This document shows positions 7,750-17,259 of a DNA stretch of 35,003 nt, piece by piece (positions within the stretch are counted from its first letter, which is position 1; each line of letters begins with the position of its first letter). This stretch comes from Spirochaetota bacterium. GTDB lineage: Bacteria > Spirochaetota > Spirochaetia > ARS1246. The stretch spans positions 1 through 35,003 of the forward strand of contig JAJRYZ010000218.1 in assembly GCA_024275515.1 (NCBI GenBank). Reading direction: 5' to 3'. A program made the position numbers and the translations under genes. Under the pieces are notes generated by a model. That model saw only the letters and a program-made list of their open reading frames with translations, was not told where the DNA came from and ran no database searches.

Positions 7750-8523
7750 TCACCGCTTTTCGAGCGTGTCGAGGATTTTCTCGAACCGTTTTCGCAATTC
7801 GCCGTCCGCGCCGTCGAGTACCGAGACTCCCGGCCTGTCCGCTCTTCGCAACGCGTCGGAGAACGGCAGGTATTCGAGAATATCCAGATCGGCGAGCGAG
7901 TCCGCGATGAACGCCGCGTCGTCGGAATCCTGTACCTTGTTGGCGACCACGGCGAACCGATCAAGGCCGATCTCGCGACCCATCTCCACGATTCGTCGGG
8001 CGCCTTCCAGCGACCGAGCTCCCGGCTCGACGACGATGACCATCGTATCGACGCCGCTCGTCGTCGCGCGACCGAGATGTTCGATTCCCGCCTCCATATC
8101 CATGACCAACGCCTGGTCGTTATAGAGAATCAGGTCCGCCACAAGCGCCTTGAGCAATACGTTCTCCGGACACGCGCACCCGCCGCCGCCCCGTTTTACC
8201 GCGCCGAGGACCAGGAGTGAAACGCCGTGCTTCTTCGAAGCGTATTCTTCGGCGATATCGTCGACGTCGGGATTCATCGTGAATACCTGGCCGTACTGGT
8301 TGACCTTCGCTCCGGTTCGCTCCTCGATCAGATCGACCTGACGCGAGATCGGGACGATCGATCGTTGCTCCTCCAGGGTAAACCCGAGCGCCGCCGCCAG
8401 ATTCGCGTCGGGGTCGGCGTCCACGGCCAATACGCGTACTCCGCGCTCGCCCATGATAAGCGACAACGCTGCGGCCAGAGTCGATTTCCCCACTCCGCCT
8501 TTGCCCGATATTGCGAGCTTCAT
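7750..8523 (-). CDS. cooC: CooC-type nickel-insertion ATPase for CODH
   Basis: 257 aa from ATG 8523, the in-frame Met directly before the P-loop. The longer reading to 8598 would run through the ferredoxin gene, and AGAGGTG precedes this ATG. It has the MinD/ArsA-like deviant Walker A GKGGVGKST (residues 7-15), the VDADPDAN motif after strand 2, and the CooC-specific Cys116-x-Cys118 (GCACPEN) that forms the metal site at the dimer interface. CooC dimers use ATP to mature the nickel C-cluster of CooS. It lies directly upstream of cooS in the same direction, separated by 287 bp, and follows a small ferredoxin gene by 10 nt. Confidence 0.93.
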   Translation of the reverse strand: MKLAISGKGGVGKSTLAAALSLIMGERGVRVLAVDADPDANLAAALGFTLEEQRSIVPISRQVDLIEERTGAKVNQYGQVFTMNPDVDDIAEEYASKKHGVSLLVLGAVKRGGGGCACPENVLLKALVADLILYNDQALVMDMEAGIEHLGRATTSGVDTMVIVVEPGARSLEGARRIVEMGREIGLDRFAVVANKVQDSDDAAFIADSLADLDILEYLPFSDALRRADRPGVSVLDGADGELRKRFEKILDTLEKR

Positions 8524-8533
8524 TCCAGCACCT

Positions 8534-8755
8534 CTACTTTCGCTCGATGGAAATAGCGCCGATCGGACACGCGCGCACACAATCGCCGCATCCGACACAC
8601 ATCGTCACCGACATGAGCATGGGGCTCTCGTGCGGTTCCTCCTGCTCAAGCAGGCCGTGGGCGCACGCATCGACGGCCGCACACGTTCCGTCATGACCGT
8701 TGCACTCGCACGGCCTGCAAGTGGCGAAGTCAACCCGTGCCCACTTTCCTGCCAT
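8534..8755 (-). CDS. Small Cys-rich ferredoxin upstream of cooC
   Basis: 73 aa from ATG 8755 (a TTG at 8758 is in frame directly before it). The C-terminal half has one classical [4Fe-4S] motif, Cys53-x2-Cys56-x2-Cys59-x3-Cys63-Pro. The N-terminal half carries five more cysteines (13, 16, 18, 25, 31) in a CxxCxC...C pattern that is not a second ferredoxin motif and might bind another cluster or metal. The stop (8534-8536) is 10 nt before cooC, so the two are co-transcribed. A role in CODH maturation or electron supply is inferred from position only. No strong ribosome site is visible; the nearest is AGGCGG about 15 nt upstream. Confidence 0.75.
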   Translation of the reverse strand: MAGKWARVDFATCRPCECNGHDGTCAAVDACAHGLLEQEEPHESPMLMSVTMCVGCGDCVRACPIGAISIERK

Positions 8756-8784
8756 CAATATGCCGCCCGCCGCCTATTTGAGAG

Positions 8785-8800
8785 AGCGTATATACACGCT
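8785..8800. promoter_or_regulatory. Inverted repeat in the coo operon promoter region
   Basis: AGCGT-N6-ACGCT forms a 16-bp imperfect-centre palindrome in the only AT-rich patch upstream of the ferredoxin-cooC-cooS operon. TATGAT- and TATATA-like -10 sequences on the minus strand lie within or next to it. It is 30 nt before the first ATG. It may be an operator for a CO- or redox-responsive regulator, but it does not match CooA, RcoM or FNR consensus sites that I know. Confidence 0.35.
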
Positions 8801-8853
8801 ATCATACATAGCAGGCAGGCGCAAGCGGGCTTCCGCCGAATCCGACCCGTCGA

Positions 8854-8920
8854 CGGGACCCACGGGACCCACGGGACCCACGGGACCCACGGGACCCACG
8901 GGACCCACGGGACCCACGGG
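8854..8920. repeat. 9-bp tandem repeat, 7.4 copies
   Basis: Seven perfect copies of CGGGACCCA followed by a partial CGGG. It is bounded on the left by the palindrome CCCGTCGACGGG and on the right by GGGTCGACG. Each unit contains the near-palindrome GGGACCC, so either strand can fold into serial hairpins. It lies between the stop of the 59-aa gene and the coo promoter. Read as codons it gives Gly-Pro-Thr on the plus strand, but that frame has no ribosome site and runs antisense to the ferredoxin. Confidence 0.95.
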
Positions 8921-8932
8921 TCGACGAGTCGG

Positions 8933-9112
8933 TCAGACGCCGAGTTTCCGTTCGAGCGCCGCTATTTCGCTCTCCAGATCTTCGATTTCCTGTTCGCGCT
9001 GAACGTCACCGGCCGAGAGATGCCGCGTGTCGCACGGTGCTTTCGACCGCGCGTCGAGCAGTTTCTGCAGCCTGCCCCGCTTTTTCTCGAGCTTCCGTCG
9101 TGTATCTTCCAT
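8933..9112 (-). CDS. Small coiled-coil protein (59 aa), unknown function
   Basis: ATG at 9112, stop TGA at 8933-8935. The product is highly charged. The N-terminal helix (RRKLEKKRGRLQKLLDAR) is followed by a short Cys/His-containing loop and a second helix (residues about 38-57, QEIEDLESEIAALERKL) with clean heptads. It would form a helical hairpin or dimer. A promoter fits upstream (TTGAAT at 9145-9150, 17-bp spacer, TAGAGT at 9122-9127), leaving only 2-3 nt of leader, and no Shine-Dalgarno is present. I recognise no family. It could be a small adaptor for the adjacent coo operon, but that is speculation. Confidence 0.6.
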   Translation of the reverse strand: MEDTRRKLEKKRGRLQKLLDARSKAPCDTRHLSAGDVQREQEIEDLESEIAALERKLGV

Positions 9113-9121
9113 AATATGCCC

Positions 9122-9150
9122 ACTCTAATCAACGTCGGCCGCCGATTCAA
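9122..9150 (-). promoter_or_regulatory. Candidate sigma-70 promoter for the 59-aa gene
   Basis: On the minus strand TTGAAT (9145-9150), a 17-bp spacer and TAGAGT (9122-9127). The -10 ends 9 nt before the ATG, so the transcript would be nearly leaderless. Confidence 0.45.
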
Positions 9151-9252
9151 CACGTGCGAACGTCGAATTCGGCCTGCCCCATTCACAATCCCTCGCTTCG
9201 ACTCCCGCCGCCGCGTTTGTGGCCGCGCGGCGGGTATGGTACTCTCGGACGC

Positions 9253-10758
9253 ATGGCCAGACCTAATATCCTCCTTATCATGACGGATCAACATCGGCTT
9301 TCGGCCGTCGGCGCCTATGGACCGACCGTTTGCCGAACTCAGGCGATAGATTCGCTTGCCGCCGACGGAGCAGTCTTCGAGCGGAGCTACACCACCTGCC
9401 CCGTGTGCAGTCCGGCGCGTGCAACGGTTCTTACCGGACTCTATCCTCATACACACGGCATAACGTCCAACGTGCACAATCTCGGATGCTCGATCCACGA
9501 GATAGAGGACCGCCCGGAGCTTTTGTCGCGCATGCTTGAAGCGGCCGACTACGCGTGCGGCTACACGGGCAAATGGCATCTGGGGACCGATTCGCGGCAC
9601 GCCTACGGAGGTTCGAACCGACCCTCGTTGCCTCGGGACGTCGGTTTCGAGGGGCAGAACTTTCCCGGCCACGGCAACGGGGGGCACCGCTTTTCAGAGT
9701 TCGCCGACTATTTGGCGGTGCACGGTTACACGCGCCGGCTCGCCGACTGGAGCCACGACACCCCGCGCTTCCTGCCCGCCGGTGTGGAGTTGGGTCCCGA
9801 GGAGGCGACCGTCCCCTATTTTCTTGCCGAGCATACGATCGAAATGATGCGACGTTTCACGTCGGAGGGAAGACCGTTTTTCATTTGGCACAACTTCTGG
9901 GGTCCACACGGGCCGTACTACGCTCCCGAGAGGTACTTCGACGTCTATCGCGATCTCCCGATCCCCGAGTGGCCCAACTACAGGTGGCCGTCTCGCTCGA
10001 TCCCGGGACCGCATCACAACAAGATCCTCCCGTTTCACGAAGAGCTCGGCTGGGAAGCGTGGGCCGTGATGATCCGTTACTACTACGCCTTCACGACGTT
10101 TATCGATGCTCAGATAGGTCGGATGATCGAAGCTCTCGACGACATCGGAGCGCTGGACAATACTCTGGTCATCTTTACCGCCGATCACGGCGAGACGCTC
10201 GGTTCCCACGGCGGGCTGACCGACAAGGGATGGCATCATTTCGAGGAAACCCATCGGATCCCGATGATACTGAGACTTCCCGGGCGAACGGTACGCGGCG
10301 CGAGGAGGCGTGAGCCGGTGAGTCTCGCCGATGTCTACCCGACCGTTCTCGATGCAGCCGGCGTCGGGTTCGACCCGTCGACGATTCACGGCGCCTCGCT
10401 CCTTCCGCTTCTCGACGAATCGACCGAAAGGGAGGCGAGCGCACGGTGGCGTGAACTCGTTGTCACCGAGTTCGGCGGCGTGAATAATCTCGCGACGACG
10501 ATGAGGAGCGTTCGATGCGGCGACCTGAAATACGGGTTCAACTGCGACGCGGCGGACGAACTGTACGACCTTCGGAGCGACCCGGATGAGACGCTCAACC
10601 TGATCGATCATCCGGCATATCGACAACGCGCCGACGAAATGCGGCGGTTGCTGCTCGACTGGATGCGTCGGACCGGGGATCCGGCGCATTGGCGAACGAA
10701 GGAGCTGTTCAGTTATCACCTCGGCGATCTCCGGGTCTACGATCACCCGTTTCGCTAG
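9253..10758 (+). CDS. FGly-type sulfatase
   Basis: 501 aa from ATG 9253. The longer frame back to 9154 lacks a ribosome site and homology. It is a type I sulfatase of the alkaline-phosphatase fold: metal-binding LIMTDQ (Asp12, Gln13), the modification signature C52-S-P-A-R, GKWHLG with its Lys/His, and the C-terminal FTADHGETLGSHGG metal site. Cys52 must be converted to formylglycine; in an anaerobe this would be done by an anSME-type radical SAM enzyme, not seen here. It hydrolyses sulfate esters, probably on a sugar or aromatic. There is no signal peptide, so it is cytoplasmic and acts on an imported substrate. TTGTGG (9217-9222) and TACTCT (9240-9245) with 17 bp between suggest a nearly leaderless transcript. 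An acetamidase-family gene follows 10 nt later. Confidence 0.93.
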   Translation: MARPNILLIMTDQHRLSAVGAYGPTVCRTQAIDSLAADGAVFERSYTTCPVCSPARATVLTGLYPHTHGITSNVHNLGCSIHEIEDRPELLSRMLEAADYACGYTGKWHLGTDSRHAYGGSNRPSLPRDVGFEGQNFPGHGNGGHRFSEFADYLAVHGYTRRLADWSHDTPRFLPAGVELGPEEATVPYFLAEHTIEMMRRFTSEGRPFFIWHNFWGPHGPYYAPERYFDVYRDLPIPEWPNYRWPSRSIPGPHHNKILPFHEELGWEAWAVMIRYYYAFTTFIDAQIGRMIEALDDIGALDNTLVIFTADHGETLGSHGGLTDKGWHHFEETHRIPMILRLPGRTVRGARRREPVSLADVYPTVLDAAGVGFDPSTIHGASLLPLLDESTEREASARWRELVVTEFGGVNNLATTMRSVRCGDLKYGFNCDAADELYDLRSDPDETLNLIDHPAYRQRADEMRRLLLDWMRRTGDPAHWRTKELFSYHLGDLRVYDHPFR

Positions 10759-10768
10759 GGCGACGACC

Positions 10769-11722
10769 ATGAAGCGCACAGGAAAGGACGTTCTGTACTT
10801 CGAGACCGGTCCGGACAACGAGCCCACGCTGGAAGTGGAGCCGGGCGAATCGTTCGAAGTGGAGACTCAGATGAATCGCGGCCCGTGGCTCGCCGGTCAC
10901 CCGCGCGGCGCCGAGCTCGCGGCGCTTCTCACAGGCGGCAACCCTTCGAGCGGTTGCGTTTTCGTCCGCGGCGCCGAGCCGGGCGACACGCTTGCGGTGC
11001 ACATCGAGGCCGTCGAACCGGGGCCGGTCGGCTTTACCCGTTTCGGCGGGTCGACAGGCGCGATGCCCTCACGGTTGGGAGCGTCTCCGATCGGCGACGT
11101 GCACCGGGTCGTTGAGATCGCCGACGGCGTCATCCGGTGGTCCGACGGGTTGCGGATCGAAGCGCGTCCCATGCTCGGGTTCGTCGGCGTCTCGCCGGCG
11201 ACCGAACGATATCACAACGGCTGGGGCGGATACTGGGGTGGGAACTTCGACGCGCAGGAGATTGCGGCGGGCGCGACGCTCTTCCTGCCGGTATTCGTCC
11301 CCGGTGCACTTCTTCACGTCGGTGATATGCACGCCGTGCAGGGAGACGGCGAGATCTGCGGCGCCGGCGGTATTGAAACCGAAGGGCTCGCACGTTTGAA
11401 TTGCCGTGTCATAAAGGATCGTCCGCCCCTCGAATACCCGCGAATCGAGAATGCGACGCACGTGATCGCCGTTGCGATGGAGCGTCCGGCGGAAGACGCT
11501 TTCCGTTCGGCGCTCGAAAGACTCCTCCTTTGGATTGAGCACGATTACGCGATGGATCGCGAAGAGGCGTTTCTGCTTCTCGGTCAAGTGCTTGAAGCGC
11601 GCTGCACTCAATTCGTCAACCCGACGTTTACCTACGTGGCGAAGGTCGCGAAACGATATCTCCCTCCGAACGGTTCCGCCTCGTCTACGCCTGCGGTGCC
11701 TGCGGCGCCCGCGGGAGATTGA
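10769..11722 (+). CDS. Acetamidase/formamidase family hydrolase
   Basis: 317 aa, ATG 10769, 10 nt after the sulfatase stop. The family is shown by HPRGAELAALLTGG-like N-terminal strands, the G-rich NGWGGYWGGNFD segment, and the signature GDMHAVQGDGEICGAGGIE around residues 188-206. Members cleave short amides (formamide, acetamide) to ammonia and the acid, and normally run about 300-320 aa. Co-transcription with a sulfatase suggests an amide-bearing sulfated substrate or nitrogen release from it, which is inference. The last dozen residues are low-complexity Ala/Pro/Ser and are antisense to the end of a decayed sulfatase (11685-11939), so the C-terminus was probably re-made by the deletion that truncated that gene. 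Confidence 0.88.
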   Translation: MKRTGKDVLYFETGPDNEPTLEVEPGESFEVETQMNRGPWLAGHPRGAELAALLTGGNPSSGCVFVRGAEPGDTLAVHIEAVEPGPVGFTRFGGSTGAMPSRLGASPIGDVHRVVEIADGVIRWSDGLRIEARPMLGFVGVSPATERYHNGWGGYWGGNFDAQEIAAGATLFLPVFVPGALLHVGDMHAVQGDGEICGAGGIETEGLARLNCRVIKDRPPLEYPRIENATHVIAVAMERPAEDAFRSALERLLLWIEHDYAMDREEAFLLLGQVLEARCTQFVNPTFTYVAKVAKRYLPPNGSASSTPAVPAAPAGD

Positions 11723-11939
11723 CCGCCGGCACCAACCGGGAATGCGCCGGGATCCCGGTCATGATGGTGAACCGGAACGGGACGCAGACCGGGTAGGCGG
11801 CGCAGGCGTTTTCAAACCGCACACCATGTGAGGCGAGCACGTCGATGTACGGCGTAATCGCGTCGGAATCTCCATAGCATCCGAGCGCGTGCCGGCGGAG
11901 TTGACCGGAAAGAACTACGAGCAGATTCGGCGCGACCAT
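11685..11939 (-). pseudogene. Truncated sulfatase remnant (N-terminal 84 codons)
   Basis: The frame begins with a typical sulfatase N-terminus (NLLVVLS..., GCYG, GVRFENA) and keeps the modification motif PVC-V-P-F-R followed by FTIMTG. It stops after 84 codons where a full sulfatase has about 450-500. The metal-binding Asp expected after the first strand (S-D-Q) is Gly here (S-G-Q). The tail from about residue 73 is no longer sulfatase-like and overlaps the 3' end of the convergent acetamidase gene. It lies 14 nt after the unknown gene coupled to hppA, so it was once the third gene of that operon. Confidence 0.75.
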
Positions 11940-11953
11940 CGCTTTATTCGCCG

Positions 11954-12738
11954 CTACATCGTCCGCCAGAACTTGTAGGCGCGTTCTTCGATCTCTTCCG
12001 GCGACGGCATGGGGAAGAACTTTGCCGCGTCCTGGCTTGAGAACATGAACCCGGTGCCGATGAGCTTGTAGGAGATCTGATCGAGGCGCGAGTCGAGCGC
12101 GATGCCTTTATGATGCTTTTCCGGGTAGGTCGTAATCTCGATAAACGCGTCGCGGAGCGTCGACGGGTGGACGTCGGGCGCCGGCGACGGCTTGAACGGG
12201 TTGCGCTCAAACTCGTTTACATAGGCGGCTACGTCAAGATCAATGCTCGTGTAGAATTGTTTCGGTGCGCTTTTGGGGTTCGTCGGGCTGGTGATGTAAC
12301 GCCCGAAATCCTCGAATCCATGCTCGGAGAGCACGAGCATCCGAAGCGGGGTAATCTCGGCGAACAGCCTGAGCCGTCCGTTCCCGTCGCCTCGCTCCGG
12401 AGTTCCGGCGTCGATCCCGACGCACTCGCCCTCTTGCGAGGTGAGATAGAGCCGGCGGATCGCGTCGAAGTCGACGTGTTCGAGTACGCGGTAGCTTGCT
12501 ATGAATTTTGTGGCCTTCGGACGCCCGTCTTCGTGCGGCTTCACCGTCCGCAGTATTTCGTCTATGCGGAAAAAAGGATCGCGAAACGAAGGGTCGACCT
12601 CGGCGAAGATCACTTTCCCGCGGTAGTGACGGCTCGATCCGGTGGTATAGTGCCGGGCGAAGCGCACCGGATCGAGCTGTGAGGCGACCAAAGCGTTATT
12701 AGGATGCAGAATCATATAGAGATATATATCGTATTCCA

Positions 12739-12739
<1 letters not shown>
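11954..12739 (-). CDS. Conserved-looking protein of unknown function, coupled to hppA
   Basis: 261 aa from ATG 12739, whose A is the last base of the hppA stop (TAATG), so translation is coupled. A much longer open frame to 13690 exists but only mirrors hppA. The protein is mixed alpha/beta with many aromatic residues, no signal peptide and no membrane segment. Recognisable stretches are an N-terminal strand ([20 protein letters not shown]), [20 protein letters not shown] and a C-terminal YKFWRTM. I cannot assign a family or reaction. Linkage with a cation-pumping pyrophosphatase suggests a cytoplasmic partner or regulator, or an unrelated function sharing the transcript. Confidence 0.85.
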
Positions 12740-14808
<2,069 letters not shown>

Positions 14809-14844
14809 GATGTACTCCCCCTTTCAGGCATTTCGGCGCTGCGA

Positions 14845-14877
14845 CGCCGTCTCCCGACGGCATCGTCGAGGAGTATA
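14845..14877 (-). promoter_or_regulatory. Candidate hppA promoter -10 and 5' UTR hairpin
   Basis: On the minus strand a TATACT box (14872-14877) lies about 64 nt before the GTG start; no good -35 is seen. The transcribed leader contains a strong hairpin, GCCGTC-GGGA-GACGGC (14845-14860), upstream of the ribosome site, which may stabilise the mRNA. I saw no riboswitch consensus. Confidence 0.35.
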
Positions 14878-14988
14878 TCCGAGGCCGGGAATCAGGAACA
14901 GTCCGCTTGCTGATCCGAATGTCGTGGATTTGCGCCGGTTGCCGCTACGGACGGCGTCTCGCGAGCGGCGTCGCCGCTTCGTGCGGGG

Positions 14989-15003
14989 GAATCCACAGGA
15001 TTC
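14989..15003 (-). other. Post-stop motif copy 1 (GAATCC-TGT-GGATTC)
   Basis: A perfect 6-bp inverted repeat just after the FG-GAP gene stop (15010). It shares the core AATCCTGTGG with copies after the GH4 gene and similar motifs after the aldo/keto reductase and heparinase-like genes. There is no T run, so it is not a classical terminator. Confidence 0.5.
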
Positions 15004-15009
15004 GCGCCA

Positions 15010-16083
15010 CTATCCCAGATTCCAGAAGACGTAGAGGCCGTCTTTGCCCGGCGCGATGAGGTCGGGAAGACCGCTCCCGGTGAGGTCGGCCATGTCGAAA
15101 TGGATTCCGACGCCGGTCCCGACCCTGGCCGGGCCGTAGTCGATGATCTGCTTCGAAAACGACTCTCCGTTCCATTTGAAATAGTAGATACCCACATCGT
15201 CGCCGGCGCCGGGGTCGCGCCCGCAGTGGGCACGGTACCGCTTCCCGGTTACCAGCTCATCTTCACCGTCCCCGTCGATGTCGATCCATTTCAGGTTGTG
15301 GTACTGCGAGTTGTACGGGTCGATCGGATGACGAATCCATCTTCCCTCTCCGATACGTCGTTCCCACCAGGCCAGCTCATAGCTGTGCCCCCCGCCGACG
15401 ATCAAGTCGGCCGCCCCGTCGCGGTTCACGTCGGCAACGAGAATAGGCACACTCGCTCCGTGTGGAAGCTCGAAATCGGGGTGCCATTTCCACTCTTCCT
15501 CATACGGCTTCTCGGGCGCTTCGAGCCATCCGTTACGAAGAACGATGTCCATTCGGCCGTTACCGGCGATGTCTCCGCATCCAAGCCCGTGTCCTTGCGG
15601 GGTGTGGGTGAGCCGGTGGATCGTGAACGTGCCTTTCCCACGGCCGTCCGCATCGGTATCGAGCTTGAAAACCCGAACCGGTTCACTCGGACAGTTGGGG
15701 ATGATTTCGGGCATACCGTCGCCGTCGATGTCCCACGCGCAAACGGCTTCGACGTTTCCGGTCTCGGCTATGATATGCTCATTCCACTCGGCCTCCGCAA
15801 CGCCGGGGTTCTCGCGCCATCTGAGCGTGTTTCCCCACCAGCCGCCGGTGATAAAATCGATCCGCCCGTCGCCGTTGACGTCGAGCGGAATCGTCGCGAA
15901 GTCGTCGAAATACTCACCGTTCGCCGCGACCTCTCCCACGCGGTAGGCTTGCGCGAAATCGGGACCCTTGTACCAGTAAGCACCCGAGACGATGTCGGGA
16001 ACGCCGTCGCCGTCGACGTCGAACACGGCCGCCGATTCATACCGCTCGTCGGCGACAAGCATCTTGCGGAATTGCAGCGCCAT
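15010..16083 (-). CDS. Cytoplasmic FG-GAP/VCBS repeat protein
   Basis: 357 aa, ATG 16083 with AGAGGAGA upstream. It has six or seven FG-GAP/VCBS blades, each with a calcium-loop-like D-x-D/N-G-D-G-x-x-D/E motif: DVDGDGVPD, DVNGDGRID, DIDGDGMPE, DTDADGRGK, DIAGNGRMD, DVNRDGAAD and DIDGDGEDE, then a weaker DLTGSGLPD. The fold should be a beta-propeller. These repeats are usually extracellular, but no signal peptide or anchor is present, so a cytoplasmic sugar-binding or lyase-like role is likely. Propellers of this kind accompany polysaccharide catabolism genes. It is the last gene of the GH4-oxidoreductase operon, 13 nt after the previous stop. The substrate is unknown. Confidence 0.85.
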   Translation of the reverse strand: MALQFRKMLVADERYESAAVFDVDGDGVPDIVSGAYWYKGPDFAQAYRVGEVAANGEYFDDFATIPLDVNGDGRIDFITGGWWGNTLRWRENPGVAEAEWNEHIIAETGNVEAVCAWDIDGDGMPEIIPNCPSEPVRVFKLDTDADGRGKGTFTIHRLTHTPQGHGLGCGDIAGNGRMDIVLRNGWLEAPEKPYEEEWKWHPDFELPHGASVPILVADVNRDGAADLIVGGGHSYELAWWERRIGEGRWIRHPIDPYNSQYHNLKWIDIDGDGEDELVTGKRYRAHCGRDPGAGDDVGIYYFKWNGESFSKQIIDYGPARVGTGVGIHFDMADLTGSGLPDLIAPGKDGLYVFWNLG

Positions 16084-16096
16084 TGATCTTTCTCCT

Positions 16097-17155
16097 CTAC
16101 TTTGCCGTTTGCAGTCTCAGGTACTCGCGCGCGACCCGCAGGTCCTCGAGCGCTTCGGCGGCGCTCGTCATCGGCTCCCGTTCGCCACGTACCGCCGCAA
16201 GGAAGTTGATCGCCTGCTGCTTCATCGCGTGCACCCACGGCAACGTGGGCGTCTCTTCCATGGGAACTTTTCCGTTTCCCGGGTCGGAGTAGGTCGTCAC
16301 CCGTCCCGGACGGTTGAGCGCGAGAGGTGCAGGCAGCTCGATTCGGATCCATCCCTTTTCGAAGCATACCAGCGCCCGCTCCTGCCATGCAATCGAAGTC
16401 GAGTAGGGGGACATCTCGATCGTCCCCGTCACTCCGTTGTCAGCTTCGGCCACGAGCAGGACCCCGGCGCGATCGGCGAAGACCGGACGGTAAGGGGCAC
16501 CGATGAGATGCCTGAGCAGATTCACCTGGTGGATGTAATAGTTGACGAAAGTGCGGTACGCTTCGCGTCCCGCCTCATCGAAATCGTCGTCGGGGGGATC
16601 GCTCTGCAGTTCAGGACGCGAAGCTGCGCCCGTGACGATGCCGTCGAAGCCGCCGGCGATCCAGTCTCCGGCGGGCATGAGGATGCGGACATAGGTCATC
16701 CGGCCCAGTCGGCCCGATGAAACAAGCTCTTCGATCAGCTCTTTCGCGTACATAGTCGCGGGGTCGCTTCGTTTGTGGTAGCCGAGCATAATGAAGGCGC
16801 CGCTTCTGCGCTCCATCTCGACGATCCGCTCGCCCGTCGCGACGCTCGATGCGAGCGGTTTTTCAACGAAAAGCGGGATTCCCGCCGGGAGAATATCCGA
16901 TAGAACCGTCTCGTGACGCTCGAAGGGTTGACTCGCCACGATCGCATCGAGCCGTGAGGCGGCAAGCATTTCCACGGCGTTTTCGTAGCGTTCGGCGATC
17001 GCGTGGCGGTCCGCGACGCCGTTCCTTACCTCCGCGCGAAGCTCGGCCACGGCGACCACCTCGCACTCGTCAAGAAGGACGTAGTTTCGCAGGTGGGCCA
17101 TCTGTCCCATGCTCCCCACGCCGACGAACCCGACGCGCACCTTCGGCTTAGACAT
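16097..17155 (-). CDS. Gfo/Idh/MocA family oxidoreductase
   Basis: 352 aa from ATG 17155, preceded by a strong GGAGG. A larger open frame to 18193 only mirrors the GH4 gene. The N-terminal Rossmann domain has VGFVGVGSMG (residues 7-16) and the family EKP motif (98-100, FVEKP) whose Lys contacts nicotinamide and substrate. The C-terminal alpha/beta domain contains the catalytic-type helix YYIHQVNLLRHL with its His. It would oxidise or reduce a sugar, inositol or sugar-acid hydroxyl with NAD(P). The gene lies between a GH4 glycosidase (also NAD-using) and an FG-GAP protein, which suggests handling of the released sugar in the cytoplasm. Confidence 0.92.
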   Translation of the reverse strand: MSKPKVRVGFVGVGSMGQMAHLRNYVLLDECEVVAVAELRAEVRNGVADRHAIAERYENAVEMLAASRLDAIVASQPFERHETVLSDILPAGIPLFVEKPLASSVATGERIVEMERRSGAFIMLGYHKRSDPATMYAKELIEELVSSGRLGRMTYVRILMPAGDWIAGGFDGIVTGAASRPELQSDPPDDDFDEAGREAYRTFVNYYIHQVNLLRHLIGAPYRPVFADRAGVLLVAEADNGVTGTIEMSPYSTSIAWQERALVCFEKGWIRIELPAPLALNRPGRVTTYSDPGNGKVPMEETPTLPWVHAMKQQAINFLAAVRGEREPMTSAAEALEDLRVAREYLRLQTAK

Positions 17156-17227
17156 GTCGCCCCTCCTTGAGGCGTGGAAGCTCTTCACGTGCCGCCGTGG
17201 AAGGCGGGTCGGTAACACCGACATAGG

Positions 17228-17246
17228 GAGTCTCCACAGGATTCTC
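17228..17246 (-). other. Post-stop motif copy 2
   Basis: On the minus strand GAGAATCCTGTGGAGACTC, 14 nt after the GH4 stop (17260) in the 104-nt gap before the next gene. It shares AATCCTGTGGA with copy 1 and forms a partial inverted repeat. It could act in mRNA processing between the two genes. Confidence 0.45.
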
Positions 17247-17259
17247 ACCGAAACAACTG

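Noticed and set aside
8700-9002. Collagen-like Gly-Pro-Thr ORF on the plus strand across the 9-bp repeat
   Set aside because: It has no ribosome site or promoter, starts antisense to the ferredoxin, and has no conserved flanks. The repeat is better described as DNA-level tandem repetition.
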